Shown: positions 7,885-18,023 of the stretch, piece after piece | How the letters are laid out: the number at the start of each line of letters is the position of its first letter | Position numbering within the stretch: the first letter of the stretch is position 1 | From: Bryobacteraceae bacterium | Lineage (GTDB): Bacteria > Acidobacteriota > Terriglobia > Bryobacterales > Bryobacteraceae | Reading direction: 5' to 3' | Assembly: GCA_025055455.1 (NCBI GenBank) | Contig: JANWXD010000008.1 | Location: forward strand, 1-64,000 | DNA: 64,000 nucleotides | Program-made: the position numbers and the translations under genes | Notes under the pieces: generated by a model | Seen by the model: the letters and a program-made list of their open reading frames with translations, nothing else | Told to the model about the DNA's origin: nothing | Databases searched by the model: none

Positions 7885-9645
7885 TCAATCGAACTCCCAG
7901 CTGCGCACCAAGCTCCCATCGGCGCGGCGCAAGCGGATCCAGTCGAACTCGATCGCGCCGGCACGAGGCGCGAATTCGAAGCTGAGGATCGCCAGATCGT
8001 CGGCGGCCTCGAAAGCAACGCTCTGCTCGCGCCACTCGCCGTTCGCCGTGAAGCCGACGGCACGCCGGTTGCGCGGGTTGCGAACGTCGGTGATGGTGCT
8101 CCAGGCGAAGGTGTCGATGGAAGCGCCGCGGCCGCGCGCCCGGAACTCGATGGTCAGAGACCCACCTGGCGCCACGAAGGCGCGTTCCAGCCGGGCATTT
8201 TTGTCCGTGCAGGAGACGACGAGCACGCCGTTCTTTCTCGCTGCGCGAGCGCCTGCGTGAGTGCACCAGCCATCCACGTTCGTGCGGTCACGGTCCCACG
8301 GCATCACGCGATCCTCGGGATCTTGGCCGCGGTCGCCCGTCTCGCGGATCCAGTCGTCCAGGATGGCGCGTAAGCGCTCGAGCGTCCGGCGATGGGCGGC
8401 CTCGTGAGCCAAATTTCGGGTCTCGTGAGGATCGCTGTCGAGATCGTAAAGCTCTTCGAGCGGTCGGCGACCGGCCAGAAAGGCCGCCGCCGGCCCGGTC
8501 AGTTTGCCTTCTTCCTGAAGCTGCCGCATGACGGCCAACGTGGGGTAGTTGACGTCCTTGTAGACGTTCGGCTGGGTGTAAGGACGCTCGGGGAAAAAGT
8601 TGCGGATGTACTTGTAGCGGCGGGTGCGCACACAGCGGATGCGGTCCGGCGTCTCGTCGCAACGGTCCCGCGCCGCAACGATGAACTGGCGCGGCGTGCC
8701 GCCCAACCAGGGAAAGATGCGGCCTTCCATGTGCGATGGCGGTTCGACGCCGGCCAGTTTCAGCGTGCTCGCAGTGATGTCAATGCCGCTGATCAGGTCC
8801 TCGCAGACCATCCCGGGCGTGACGCCTTTCGGGAGGTATTTCTCCGGAATGCGCACCAGCAGGGGAATGTGGATTCCCTCGTCGTAAAGGAATTGCTTAC
8901 CGCGAGGCATGGGCCGGCCGTGGTCGCTGAAAAAGAACACGATCGTGTCCTCCGCCAGCCCCTCCGCCTCCAGGCGCGCCAGCACCTTGCCGATCTTGGC
9001 GTCCAGATTTTGGAGCGTCTCCAGGTACATGGCGAAATCCTTACGCACGGAGGGATGATCCGGATAGTACGGCGGCAGCTCGACCCGGCCGGGATCTACG
9101 GGCCGCTCCGGGCAACGCCGGAAGGCCCGATGCGTTTCGGAAAAATTCACCTGCGCGTAAAACGGTTGTCCGCGGCGCCGGGCGCTCCAGTCATCGCCGT
9201 CGAAGAAATTCTCGACCTGGAAGTTGAAGTCCGTCTTTCCGGTACCGCGCACTCCGGGCGCCGCGGCGATGACGTTCGCCGTGTAGTAACCGGCGCGGCG
9301 CAGGTACCAGGTGAAGGGCTCCACCGGGGGCGGCAGCCGATAGCCGTCGTCGCGATGGCTCCGATGGTGATGTGCCCCAATCGTGGTCTGGTACATCCCT
9401 GTGGCGATGGCCGAGCGTGACGGCGAGCACACTGGACCCGTCACAAAGGCGCGCGTGAAGCGCACACCCTCGGCCGCGAGCCGGTCCAAGTTCGGGGTGT
9501 GCACCGCCGCGCAGCCGTAACAGGCCAGGTCCGGACTCAAGTCCTCGGCAATCAACCACAGGATGTTGGGGCGCGACGGGCTCTGAGCCGTCCGCGCCGC
9601 CAACACGAGTGGCGCTCCAACGACCTCGCGCCGGCTCAAAGACAC
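7885..9645 (-). CDS. Secreted sulfatase (formylglycine type)
   Basis: A 586-residue sulfatase. The active-site signature CSPSRSA has Cys73, expected to become formylglycine. Metal ligands appear in the early Asp (AEDLSPD) and the later [10 protein letters not shown]. The architecture resembles heparan N-sulfatase / arylsulfatase A relatives, with an added C-terminal beta-sandwich-like segment of about 130 residues that may bind glycans. The N-terminus has a short twin-arginine-like stretch ([15 protein letters not shown]), suggesting export. The frame opens at a TTG at 9660, but a perfect AAGGAG (9652-9657) lies 6 nt before the GTG at 9645, so that start is preferred. It follows the outer-membrane receptor by 23 nt, suggesting uptake and desulfation of a sulfated glycan. 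Confidence 0.9.
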   Translation of the reverse strand: MSLSRREVVGAPLVLAARTAQSPSRPNILWLIAEDLSPDLACYGCAAVHTPNLDRLAAEGVRFTRAFVTGPVCSPSRSAIATGMYQTTIGAHHHRSHRDDGYRLPPPVEPFTWYLRRAGYYTANVIAAAPGVRGTGKTDFNFQVENFFDGDDWSARRRGQPFYAQVNFSETHRAFRRCPERPVDPGRVELPPYYPDHPSVRKDFAMYLETLQNLDAKIGKVLARLEAEGLAEDTIVFFFSDHGRPMPRGKQFLYDEGIHIPLLVRIPEKYLPKGVTPGMVCEDLISGIDITASTLKLAGVEPPSHMEGRIFPWLGGTPRQFIVAARDRCDETPDRIRCVRTRRYKYIRNFFPERPYTQPNVYKDVNYPTLAVMRQLQEEGKLTGPAAAFLAGRRPLEELYDLDSDPHETRNLAHEAAHRRTLERLRAILDDWIRETGDRGQDPEDRVMPWDRDRTNVDGWCTHAGARAARKNGVLVVSCTDKNARLERAFVAPGGSLTIEFRARGRGASIDTFAWSTITDVRNPRNRRAVGFTANGEWREQSVAFEAADDLAILSFEFAPRAGAIEFDWIRLRRADGSLVRSWEFD

Positions 9646-9668
9646 GGGTTGCTCCTTCAACCAGGCTG

Positions 9669-12600
9669 TCAGAAGGCCACGCGCAGGCCGAGCTGAATGG
9701 TGCGCGGCGCCGTGGCGCTACTGATCGTCCCGAAGCCCGGCGCGCCCAAGGCGCGCGTGGGTAGGCCGAAGTCCGGGTGGTTGAAGGCATTGAAGAGGTC
9801 CACGCGGAACTGCACCACCCGCTGCTCGCCCCAAGCGAAGTTTTTGTTCAGCGAAAAATCGAAGTTCACGCGTCCATCGGCACGCACGATGCCGCGGCCC
9901 GCGTTGCCGAACGTGTAGGCCGGAGGCGCCACGAAGGCTTCCGTGTCGAACCACCGCGCGATGGTGCGATTCTCGGCCGGGAGGTTGGGATTGCGGAGTA
10001 CGTTGGCGCGCTGGGCACCCGCGGAAAAGGCGTTGGTCGTGTTGGTTTGCGTCGTGACCGTGAAAGGTCCGCCGCTTTGAATGTTCACGATCGAGCCCAG
10101 CGTCCATCCGCCCAACAGCGCCGATGTCCAGCCTTGGGTCAGCCACCGCCGCCCCTTGCCCCAGGGAAGATCGTAAACAGCGCTAGCCGCGAAACGATGG
10201 ACGATGTCAATGGAGAGCGGACCCTTATCCAACCGACGGTTGTAATAATCCTGGTAGATCTGGTCGTCACCCAGCGTCCCGCTGCCGGATTCGTTGATTT
10301 GCCCGATGTTGCGTGACCAGGTGTGACTCGCCAGCAGACTCAGTCCGTGCGAGAGGCGCTTTTCGAGGCGCACGGATCCGGCGTGGTAGTTGTGCGCGCC
10401 CATGGTGGGCACCAGGATCTGCACGTTGTTGAACTGCGGGAACGGACGGCGCAGTTGGGCATTGCCCGGCCCCAGCAACGCCGGGGGCACCTGGTTGATG
10501 GTGAGCGTCGTGATGGGCATCTTGCGCCCGAGGTTGCCCACGTAGGAGAGCTCGAGGACCATATTGCCGGGCAGCTCCCGTTGGATCCCGAAATGGAACT
10601 GCTGAGCATAGCCCGTTCTCCGGTTCCTCTCGTAGAAGGTGACGTTCGTGGTTGGAGTGCGGCCTAAGGGCACCGCCCCGAAACGCTCGTCCAACACCGG
10701 CGGCTGCAACTCGACGTTTACGCCCTGGCCCAGATAAAAGGCCGGCGTAACGCCGTTATCCGGCGACGACAAGGCCGCGGATCGTTCAAAGCCGAGCGAT
10801 GCCACGTTGGGAACGCCGTGAGCGAAGGGATGTTCGAAGAACACACCGAAGCCACCGCGCACGACGAGCTTGGCCGCGCCAAACGGCCGCCAGGCAAATC
10901 CAAAGCGCGGTCCGAAGTTGTTCCAGTCCGGATCGTACGGCCGCCGCGGCCAGCCACCAACGCCCGCAAAGCGCACCACTCCCGGGGTGCCGGAGACGGG
11001 ATTGATGGCCGTGATATCGAAGCTGTTCATCCGGTTGTTCTTGTCCATGATGGGCGTGTCCGTTTCCCAGCGCAGGCCCAGGTTCAAGGTGAGGTTCGGC
11101 GTTACCTTCCAATCGTCCTGCACGAACCCCGCCACATACCAACTGTAGCGGTCTAACGGATCGGTGCTCCGCAAAGAAAACGAGTTCACAAATCCCACCA
11201 GGAACGACGCCATGCCGAAGCCGGTCGCGGCATCTCCCGGAAGCCCTGTGCCGGTCGTCGCGAAGCCAAAATCACCCGAAATGCTCGGTCGGACCACGTC
11301 CACGTTGATGCTCTTGCGGAGCTCGCCCCCAAATTTGAGGACATGGCGGCCGCGGACCCAAGTCCAGTTGCTGACCCACTGGTGTTGCCGGATGGGGAAT
11401 TGGCGGCGCTCGCTGCTGGAGCCGAGGGTGGCCATGCCGGCGACACTTAGGGCAGGAAAAGCGCCTGAGGGCACGCCTCTCAAACCGATCTCCTGGACGA
11501 CGTTGCTGCCGAGGCCCGCCGGCTTGGCGTGCCAAGTGCGATGAGCAAAGCTATAGCGAAGATCCATCAAGAGGGCGCTGGTCCAAGTGTGGGTATCTGC
11601 AAACAGAAAACTGGTCTCGTACCGGTCCGCATCGAAGGGACTTTCCGGGTCGGCTTCCTTACGGGGATAAAGGCTGGTCCAGTGGTAGGGATCGAGGTTG
11701 TACACCAGCCGATGGTAGAAGCGATTCTTGTCGCTGAAGACGTGATCGATGCGCGCCGTCACATTGTCCCGGATAAATTTCCGAGCCCGGTTCCCGGAAA
11801 AGTTCTGGGCGCCCGCGACATTGATAGGAGGCCGGTTCGGGTTGGGCCAGTAAGCGACCAAACGCCGCGCGACGGGGTCGATACGGTCGGACGGGATGAC
11901 GTTGCCCGGGAAAGGATCCCGCAGCACGCGGCCGCCCACGGTGCGCGTGGTGGCCGGATCGTAGATCGGAATCAGCTGTCCGCGAGTATTGTATGTCTGC
12001 GAGAAATCGCCGCGGCGCTGCAGTTCGGTTGGCACGGTGAGAATCTGAGTGAATCCGTCGGTCCGTCGCGTCCCTTCATACCCCGCAAAGAAGTGCGTGC
12101 GATCCCGCACGATGGGGCCGCCCAGGGTGGCACCGAACAGGTTGTAGCGCAGCGGGGCTTTGATCTTCCGCGTGCCTTCGGTGGGAGCGAAAAAGCCGGC
12201 TGCGTCCAGGCGGTCGTTGCGGAAATACTCGAAGACGCTGCCGCGGAATTGGTTCGTGCCCGACTTGGTGGTGCTGATCACCAGCCCGCCCGCTGAGCCG
12301 CCGAACTCCGCCGAATAATTGTTGTGCACCACGCGGAACTCGCGGATCACCTCCACGGGCGGATCCACATCCACCTGGCCAATGCCCAGGCGCATGTTCT
12401 GGATGTTGCCGCCGTCCAACCAGAACATCTGGTTCTCCACGCGGCCCCCGGCGAGGCTGAACAGGGGCTTGGCCAAGCCGCTATAGTCCACCCAAACGGT
12501 GTTCGCCGCCAGCCGCACCAGCTCGAGCGCCCGGCGGTTGCCCAAAGGCATTTCGGTCACGACGCGGCTGTCCAGGAACTGACTCACGGTGGCGGAGGTG

Positions 12601-12986
12601 CTCTCCAGCAGCGGCGCTTCGGCCCGCACTTCGACCACTTCGGTGACGCTGCCCAGCTCCATACGGATGTCGAGGCCAAGCTCCTGCGCCGTCTCCAGCA
12701 CCAGACCTTTGCGCTCATATTTCTTGAAGCCGCTGGCGGTAGCGGTGATGGTATAAGTTCCCGGTGGCAAAAACGGCAGCACGTAAACGCCCGCTTCGTT
12801 GCTTTGGCTGCGCGTAAGGACGCCGGTTTCTTCGTTGATGGCGACAACTTCAACGGCCGGGATGGCAGCGCCGTCCGGGTCGAGCACGCGACCGCTGATG
12901 CGCGCCTGAGAGCTTTGCGCCCACACGCAGGAGGCGGCCAACAACAGAGAACACAGCCTCCCGAAACCCTGAATCCGACTTTCCAT
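9669..12986 (-). CDS. Oar-like TonB-dependent outer-membrane protein with carboxypeptidase-regulatory-like domain
   Basis: An 1105-residue outer-membrane protein. A signal peptide is followed by a carboxypeptidase-regulatory-like beta-sandwich (ARISGRVLDPDGAAIPAVEV, about residues 27-110). Next come a plug-like region (MPLGNRRALELVRL, GQVDVDPPVEVIREFRV) and a long beta-barrel ending in an aromatic/hydrophobic strand (LGLRVAF). This is the large receptor class expanded in Acidobacteriota, presumed to import oligosaccharides or similar ligands. GGGGGGAG precedes the ATG at 12986, and a good promoter lies just upstream. The sulfatase follows in the same direction, an arrangement like a minimal glycan-use locus without a SusD partner. 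Confidence 0.92.
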   Translation of the reverse strand: MESRIQGFGRLCSLLLAASCVWAQSSQARISGRVLDPDGAAIPAVEVVAINEETGVLTRSQSNEAGVYVLPFLPPGTYTITATASGFKKYERKGLVLETAQELGLDIRMELGSVTEVVEVRAEAPLLESTSATVSQFLDSRVVTEMPLGNRRALELVRLAANTVWVDYSGLAKPLFSLAGGRVENQMFWLDGGNIQNMRLGIGQVDVDPPVEVIREFRVVHNNYSAEFGGSAGGLVISTTKSGTNQFRGSVFEYFRNDRLDAAGFFAPTEGTRKIKAPLRYNLFGATLGGPIVRDRTHFFAGYEGTRRTDGFTQILTVPTELQRRGDFSQTYNTRGQLIPIYDPATTRTVGGRVLRDPFPGNVIPSDRIDPVARRLVAYWPNPNRPPINVAGAQNFSGNRARKFIRDNVTARIDHVFSDKNRFYHRLVYNLDPYHWTSLYPRKEADPESPFDADRYETSFLFADTHTWTSALLMDLRYSFAHRTWHAKPAGLGSNVVQEIGLRGVPSGAFPALSVAGMATLGSSSERRQFPIRQHQWVSNWTWVRGRHVLKFGGELRKSINVDVVRPSISGDFGFATTGTGLPGDAATGFGMASFLVGFVNSFSLRSTDPLDRYSWYVAGFVQDDWKVTPNLTLNLGLRWETDTPIMDKNNRMNSFDITAINPVSGTPGVVRFAGVGGWPRRPYDPDWNNFGPRFGFAWRPFGAAKLVVRGGFGVFFEHPFAHGVPNVASLGFERSAALSSPDNGVTPAFYLGQGVNVELQPPVLDERFGAVPLGRTPTTNVTFYERNRRTGYAQQFHFGIQRELPGNMVLELSYVGNLGRKMPITTLTINQVPPALLGPGNAQLRRPFPQFNNVQILVPTMGAHNYHAGSVRLEKRLSHGLSLLASHTWSRNIGQINESGSGTLGDDQIYQDYYNRRLDKGPLSIDIVHRFAASAVYDLPWGKGRRWLTQGWTSALLGGWTLGSIVNIQSGGPFTVTTQTNTTNAFSAGAQRANVLRNPNLPAENRTIARWFDTEAFVAPPAYTFGNAGRGIVRADGRVNFDFSLNKNFAWGEQRVVQFRVDLFNAFNHPDFGLPTRALGAPGFGTISSATAPRTIQLGLRVAF

Positions 12987-13004
12987 GTTTCGACTCCCCC
13001 CACG

Positions 13005-13033
13005 AATATACGCCCTGTCCGTGCACGCGTCAA
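13005..13033 (-). promoter_or_regulatory. Sigma-70-type promoter of the outer-membrane receptor gene
   Basis: On the minus strand, TTGACG (13028-13033) and TATATT (13005-13010) are separated by exactly 17 nt. The -10 box lies 18 nt before the receptor start codon. It is among the best consensus matches in the window. Confidence 0.65.
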
Positions 13034-13152
13034 TTCCCACATGAGTGTTCTGAAGTTTCACCGCTTGCGGGGGTTCCTGGCGGAACGGATCGGAGGCTCA
13101 AGAATCATCGGGGAATTGGAAATCGGTGCTTCGCCTGCGGGACGATTCGGGA

Positions 13153-13480
13153 TCAAGGCAGAGACACCAGGTAGTCGGTGATCCACTCCATGTCCCCCGA
13201 GGCGAAGCGGTAGGGCGGCATGATCGTGCCGGAGGAACATTTCTCCGGATCGAGGAAGCGACCGATGACGCACTCGCGGCTGCGGCGAGCGCCCAGGCCG
13301 TCGAGCGAAGAACCGACTAGCGAAGAACCGACTTTCGTGCCGACACCGTTCGCAACGTGGCAAGCGCCGCACCGGTGGGCCTGATAGATCAGGGCCCGTT
13401 CCACGGCGAAATTCGGGCCGGCCAGCAGTGCGCGGACGTTGCGCGGCGTCAGTTGCAGCAGGAAGGCAGCTAAAGAGCTC
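13153..13480 (-). pseudogene. Remnant of a diheme-type cytochrome c gene (C-terminal part)
   Basis: Reading leftward from about 13480 the frame gives SSLAAFLLQLTPRNVRALL, which looks like the last helix of one cytochrome c domain. It then gives a complete second domain with CGACH and the distal Met segment GTIMPPYRF, ending ITDYLVSLP. No first heme motif, signal peptide or credible start is present upstream. The only in-frame alternative start is a GTG at 13404, and the next 100 nt toward glnD carry no homologous sequence. Inside the domain a 15-bp tandem duplication (13304-13333) repeats VGSSL. It is therefore read as a truncated, decaying gene. A short functional monoheme protein from 13404 (83 residues) cannot be excluded. 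Confidence 0.6.
13304..13333. repeat. 15-bp tandem duplication in the cytochrome remnant
   Basis: AGCGAAGAACCGACT occurs twice back to back, at 13304-13318 and 13319-13333. In the cytochrome frame it duplicates five residues (VGSSL VGSSL) without a frameshift, placing an insertion in the loop after the heme site. Confidence 0.9.
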
Positions 13481-13578
13481 AGCTGCTTCGGAAAGCTCGA
13501 TCCGACGCATAGCCCCGGCCGGACGCAGTTCTGGGGACACGCTAAAAAGAGCGGAGATGAGCGTGTGACCTCGGCAAC

Positions 13579-16065
13579 CTATTTCTGGCACACTTCGAGA
13601 AGCTTCTCGCGCAGCGCCGCCATGTGTTCCGGCCACAACTTGTGCCCGCCAATAGTCACGTAAAACACGTCCAGAGCCTTGTGAGCCTCGGTGTCAATTA
13701 GTACGACCTCGATGTTGCAGCCGGCCGAGGAGATCGTGTGCGCCAGATCGTAGAGCAGCCCGGGTCGGTCCTCCGCCACAACTTCGATCAGGGTGGCGTT
13801 GGGAGAGGCCTCGGAGTTGAAGGTCACGGCAGGCCGCAGGCGGCTCCGGCGGCTGAACGGTGACGGGGAGCGTCGCCGCGAAAGCAACTGACGGACGTCG
13901 AGCTTGCCCAGAACCGCCCGCTCGACGGTGATGCGGAAACGATCCATTTCGCTCGGGTTGAGTTCGAGCGTGCGGTTGGGATCTTCGAAGACGAAGCTGT
14001 CCAGGACCATTCCGTGGCGATTGCCGAAGGCCTCGGCCTTGATGATGTTCATGCCGAAGCCGGCCAGCGCGCCGGCGATGGAGGCCAGCAGGAAGGGCCG
14101 GTCGCGCGCTGCCAGCCGCAGCAAGTACAGGTTGTTGCGGCGGGCCACCGCCACGGCGACGCCGCGCTCCAGGGCTCGCTGATAGAGTTCAAAGTCCTGG
14201 TCGATTTCCTCCGCCGTGTGGGTCCGAAGGTAGCGAACGGGGAGCCCTTCCAAGAACTGAGCTTTCTCGGGCGAGTCCGCTTGGGGATACTCGACTCGGT
14301 CCGTGTCCAGCTCGCATGTCAGTTCCCGATGCGTGACGACATACAGCCGCCAGAGCTGCTCGAGCCGCCAGGGCGTCATGGCCGAGGGATTCACGGCGCT
14401 GATGTCGGCGTAAGTCATCAAAGTAAGGTGTTTGAGTTCTTCCAGCGTTCCGACCCGCTCGGCCACATAGCGCGCCGTGGCAGGTTCTTCGAGATCCCTC
14501 GTGTGCATGACGGCCGAAAGATCGAGGTGCCGTTCGATCAGGCGGCAGACCTGGGCCCGGACGCCGCTCGGGGCCTGAATCCGATCGAGCGCCTGGGCGG
14601 CGAGCCGCGCCGACTCGGCCACATGGCTGACCGCGCCTGCACCTTTGCCCGTGTCGTGGAAGAGCAGCGCCGCCAACAGCGACGAACGTTCGTCCACTTC
14701 CTCGAGCAAGGCCGCGAAGCGCCGGCGCATCGGATCGGACGCTTGCGGGAGGGCGGCGAGGGTCTCGATGCTCACGAGCGTGTGCTCATCCACGGTGTAG
14801 CGGTGGTAAAAATCGCGTACCACCAGGGACTCGATGCGGGCCCATTCCGGAAAGAGAGCTCCCAGCACGCCCGCTTCATGCATGGCCCGCAGGGCGAGTG
14901 CGGCGTAGGGTAGGGAGAGAATCGACCGCAGCAGAGGCCAAAGGGGTCGCCGTTCGCCGAACCATTGCCGAAGCTGCGGCAGGCGCTCCGCGATGCGCCG
15001 CTCGGAGTCCAGTGACGGACGCAAACCATGACGGGCCGCGAACTCGAACAGACGCAGCACGATCGCCGGATCCTGCTCCAGCAACGCTGGAGCTTTGAAG
15101 TAAATGCGCTCGCGCGACACGCTGAAGTCCGCATTCGAAAGACGGGAGCGCCAGTCGCGGAACTGGGCGAACAGCGAGCTGCCTTGGGACTCCACTTCCT
15201 CCATGCGGCGCACCGCCGCGCGATAAATCGAGCGTGCCTGCTGGAAGTAGTCGCGCATCCAGGCGGCGGCGTCACGTCCTGCGGCGAAGGGTTGCTCGGC
15301 GAGCGCCTCCTGGGCGTCGAAGGTCAGCAGGTTCTGATCCCGACCGGATAGGAAATGGAGAAAGCAGCGCAAGGTCCAGAGCAGGTTGCGCGCGGGCGCT
15401 AGTTCCGGCGGCAGAGCGCCTTGCGGGATGTGCTCGCGTGTGGTCCCGCGCAGCCGCTCGAGCCACCGCAGGAGCTGCAAGTCCCGCAGCCCGCCGGGTG
15501 TCTCCTTGAGGTTCGGTTCCAGATGGTAGATGGTGTCCTGGAAACGGGCGTGGCGGCGGCGCGCCAGCCGACACAAATGACGCGCCAAGGTTTGCCGCTC
15601 GGCGTGGACGAAGCGCGCTAAGCGGGGCCGGAGCTTTTCAAACAGCTCCTGCTCGCCCGCCAGATAACGGACGTCGAGCAGGCTAATGTTCAACTCGAGG
15701 TTCTGGGCATGGAGCTGGCAGCACTCGCCGGGCGTGCGCACGGAGTGGCTGGCGCGCAGACCGTTGTCCCATAGGTTGCGGAGAAAGGCGGAAAGTGCGT
15801 CCCGGCCCGGCTGCGAACGAGGCTCCCCAGTTACGAGCAACACCAGATCCACGTCGGAGTGCGGGAACAGCTCGCGCCGCCCAAAGCCGCCGACCGCCAG
15901 GACCGCCAGTCCCGCCGGGAACTGCGGCGCCAGGTACTGTTGCCAGGCGCCGATCACGACGTCCTCGACGAACGCCGTGCGGGCCGCCAGCACCCGTCCG
16001 GCGTCGCCCGAGGACAGGAACTCCTGCCGCAGCGGGTCGGTGGCGCTAGAGAGCTGCTTCGCCAC
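13579..16065 (-). CDS. glnD: PII uridylyltransferase / uridylyl-removing enzyme
   Basis: An 828-residue bifunctional nitrogen sensor. The N-terminal nucleotidyltransferase has GGFGRRELFPHSDVDL (about residues 59-74). A GlnD-type linker follows, then an HD phosphohydrolase domain with FHDTGKG and two C-terminal ACT domains that bind glutamine. It uridylylates PII at low glutamine and removes UMP at high glutamine. The start is a GTG at 16065 inside the 3' end of glnB (20-nt overlap), preceded by GAGG. The gene order amt-glnB-glnD on one strand fits joint control of ammonium uptake. Confidence 0.95.
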   Translation of the reverse strand: MAKQLSSATDPLRQEFLSSGDAGRVLAARTAFVEDVVIGAWQQYLAPQFPAGLAVLAVGGFGRRELFPHSDVDLVLLVTGEPRSQPGRDALSAFLRNLWDNGLRASHSVRTPGECCQLHAQNLELNISLLDVRYLAGEQELFEKLRPRLARFVHAERQTLARHLCRLARRRHARFQDTIYHLEPNLKETPGGLRDLQLLRWLERLRGTTREHIPQGALPPELAPARNLLWTLRCFLHFLSGRDQNLLTFDAQEALAEQPFAAGRDAAAWMRDYFQQARSIYRAAVRRMEEVESQGSSLFAQFRDWRSRLSNADFSVSRERIYFKAPALLEQDPAIVLRLFEFAARHGLRPSLDSERRIAERLPQLRQWFGERRPLWPLLRSILSLPYAALALRAMHEAGVLGALFPEWARIESLVVRDFYHRYTVDEHTLVSIETLAALPQASDPMRRRFAALLEEVDERSSLLAALLFHDTGKGAGAVSHVAESARLAAQALDRIQAPSGVRAQVCRLIERHLDLSAVMHTRDLEEPATARYVAERVGTLEELKHLTLMTYADISAVNPSAMTPWRLEQLWRLYVVTHRELTCELDTDRVEYPQADSPEKAQFLEGLPVRYLRTHTAEEIDQDFELYQRALERGVAVAVARRNNLYLLRLAARDRPFLLASIAGALAGFGMNIIKAEAFGNRHGMVLDSFVFEDPNRTLELNPSEMDRFRITVERAVLGKLDVRQLLSRRRSPSPFSRRSRLRPAVTFNSEASPNATLIEVVAEDRPGLLYDLAHTISSAGCNIEVVLIDTEAHKALDVFYVTIGGHKLWPEHMAALREKLLEVCQK

Positions 16066-16384
16066 GATCCTCGTTGCGAATCCGGATGGCCTCCGCCACC
16101 TCGTAGACGAAGATCTTTCCGTCGCCGATCTTGCCGGTGCGGGCCGACTGAATCACGGTGCGGATGACTTCCTCGGCGCGGGACGAAGGCACCACCATTT
16201 CGAGCTTGACTTTCGGCAGCAAGTCGACCTCGTACTCCTGACCCCGGTAGACCTCTTTGTGCCCCTTCTGGCGCCCGTGCCCGCGCACTTCCGACACGGT
16301 CATTCCATCGATGCCGATGCCCTTGAGAGCTTCTTTGACGTCCTCGAGTTTGAACGGCTGGATGATCGCTTCGATTTTTTTCAT
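16046..16384 (-). CDS. glnB: Nitrogen regulatory PII protein
   Basis: A 112-residue PII trimer subunit. It begins MKKIEAIIQPFKLEDVKEAL and has the T-loop (GHKEVYRGQEYEVDLLPK) with the Tyr that is uridylylated by GlnD. The B-loop TGKIGDGKIFV binds nucleotide. It signals 2-oxoglutarate and energy status and typically blocks AmtB or modulates glutamine synthetase control. AGAGGTGG sits 5 nt before the ATG at 16384. It lies between amt and glnD, all on the minus strand, so the chosen partner is probably the adjacent transporter. Confidence 0.96.
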   Translation of the reverse strand: MKKIEAIIQPFKLEDVKEALKGIGIDGMTVSEVRGHGRQKGHKEVYRGQEYEVDLLPKVKLEMVVPSSRAEEVIRTVIQSARTGKIGDGKIFVYEVAEAIRIRNEDRGEAAL

Positions 16385-16420
16385 GTGAACCACCTCTTGC
16401 CTTGAGAGCCCGTTGCCGAA

Positions 16421-17803
16421 CTAAGCTTCGAAGTTATAAGCCTCCTCGCCGTGCAGGCTGAGGTCGAGCCCCTGAACTTCTTCCTCGGGAGCGACGCGCA
16501 CACCGACCAGCGCGTCGGTGATCTTCAAAATGACGAACGTGCCTACCGCAGCGAGGACCCAAGCGATCAGGACACCGATAGCTTGATTCACGATTTGACC
16601 GGGATTGCCATCCACTAACCCCAGAGGAAGCGGATTGCCCTGAGCGTCTTTCAACGCGCCGTTGACCGCATTGGTCGCAAACACGCCGGTGAGCAAAGCG
16701 CCCACGGTTCCCCCCGCGCCGTGGACCCCGAAGGCGTCGAGGGAGTCGTCATAGCCGAAGCGCTGTTTGACACTGGCGACCATAAGGTAACAGACGACGC
16801 CGGCAACGAACCCGATCACCAGAGCCGGGATGGGCTTGACAAACCCGGAGGCCGGAGTGATGGCCACCAAACCGCAGACCGAGCCGGAGATGGCGCCGAG
16901 CACACTCGGCTTGCCGTTGCGGAGCCACTCCGCCAGCAGCCAGCCCAAGGCCGCGGCCGCCGCGCCGAAGTGCGTGGCGACGAAGGCGCTGCTTGCCAAA
17001 GCAGAAGAGCCCAGCGCGCTGCCCGCATTGAACCCGAACCAGCCGACCCACAGCAGGCAAGCGCCGATAAAGCTCAGAACCAAGTTGTGCGGTTTCATGG
17101 TCTCGCTCGGATAGCCCTGACGCTTGCCGATATACAGCGCGCAGACGAGCGCCGACACGCCCGAGGTGATGTGCACCACTGTGCCACCCGCGAAGTCGAA
17201 GCACGGGATCGCACCCCCGAGAAACGCGTTCAGTAGACCGCCTTTTCCCCAAACCATGTGCGCCATAGGAAAGTACACGATCAGCGCCCACAGCGTCATG
17301 AACCACAACAGCGCCGTGAATTTCATGCGCTCGGCGAACGCCCCCGCAATCAGGGCGGGCGTAATGATCGCGAACATCAACTGGAACACCATGAAGGACT
17401 GGTGCGGGATCGTGGCGGCATAATCGGCGTTCGGCCGGCCGTCGACGCCGCGCAGCAGCAGGTAGCGCAAGTCGCCGACGAACGCGTTCCCTTCCCCGAA
17501 GGCGAGGCTATAACCTACGACCGCCCACAAAACCGTGATCAGCGCCATCAGCGTGAAGCTCTGCATCATCGTGGCCAGAACGTTCTTTCTGCGCACTAAC
17601 CCGCCATAGAACAACGCCAGCCCGGGTCCGGTCATCATGAGCACGAGGGCCGAGCTGACCAGCATCCAGGCGTTGTCCCCGGCGCTCTGCGCCGATTGCA
17701 CAGCCGCCTCCAAGTCCGCCAACTTCTTTTCCAGTCCCGCCGTCTCTTGGGCCCAGACCGCGGCGGGAAGCAGCCCGAGCCATCCCATCTGTCTCACGTT
17801 CAT
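16421..17803 (-). CDS. amt: Ammonium transporter (Amt family), first copy
   Basis: A 460-residue protein with a signal-like N-terminus, a short periplasmic coiled segment and eleven hydrophobic helices. Both pore histidines are present, in FPMAHMVWG and FGVHGAGG, with the Phe-gate region (FYGGLVRRKN) and a conserved cytoplasmic C-terminus (EEEVQGLDLSLHGEEAY) that meets PII. It conducts ammonium or ammonia across the inner membrane. The ATG at 17803 has GGAGTG upstream at a slightly long distance. It is 36 nt upstream of glnB, as in typical amtB-glnB pairs but with amt first. Confidence 0.93.
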   Translation of the reverse strand: MNVRQMGWLGLLPAAVWAQETAGLEKKLADLEAAVQSAQSAGDNAWMLVSSALVLMMTGPGLALFYGGLVRRKNVLATMMQSFTLMALITVLWAVVGYSLAFGEGNAFVGDLRYLLLRGVDGRPNADYAATIPHQSFMVFQLMFAIITPALIAGAFAERMKFTALLWFMTLWALIVYFPMAHMVWGKGGLLNAFLGGAIPCFDFAGGTVVHITSGVSALVCALYIGKRQGYPSETMKPHNLVLSFIGACLLWVGWFGFNAGSALGSSALASSAFVATHFGAAAAALGWLLAEWLRNGKPSVLGAISGSVCGLVAITPASGFVKPIPALVIGFVAGVVCYLMVASVKQRFGYDDSLDAFGVHGAGGTVGALLTGVFATNAVNGALKDAQGNPLPLGLVDGNPGQIVNQAIGVLIAWVLAAVGTFVILKITDALVGVRVAPEEEVQGLDLSLHGEEAYNFEA

Positions 17804-18023
17804 CGTTTCCACACTCCACTGGGAGAAAGCCTGCAACCCGGCAACTCATCACCATCATGCATCGAAAACCGCCCGTTGGATCCCGCAACGTTTCTATCGC
17901 CCCAATCCAAAATTTCTATTGGCCAAACCGGCAGGCATCGCGTACACTGAATTTCAGATCGGTAGCCCCACGTCCGCGCTCACCGAATTCTGGAATATCC
18001 CAGTCGCAGGAGGTAAGTGTCGA

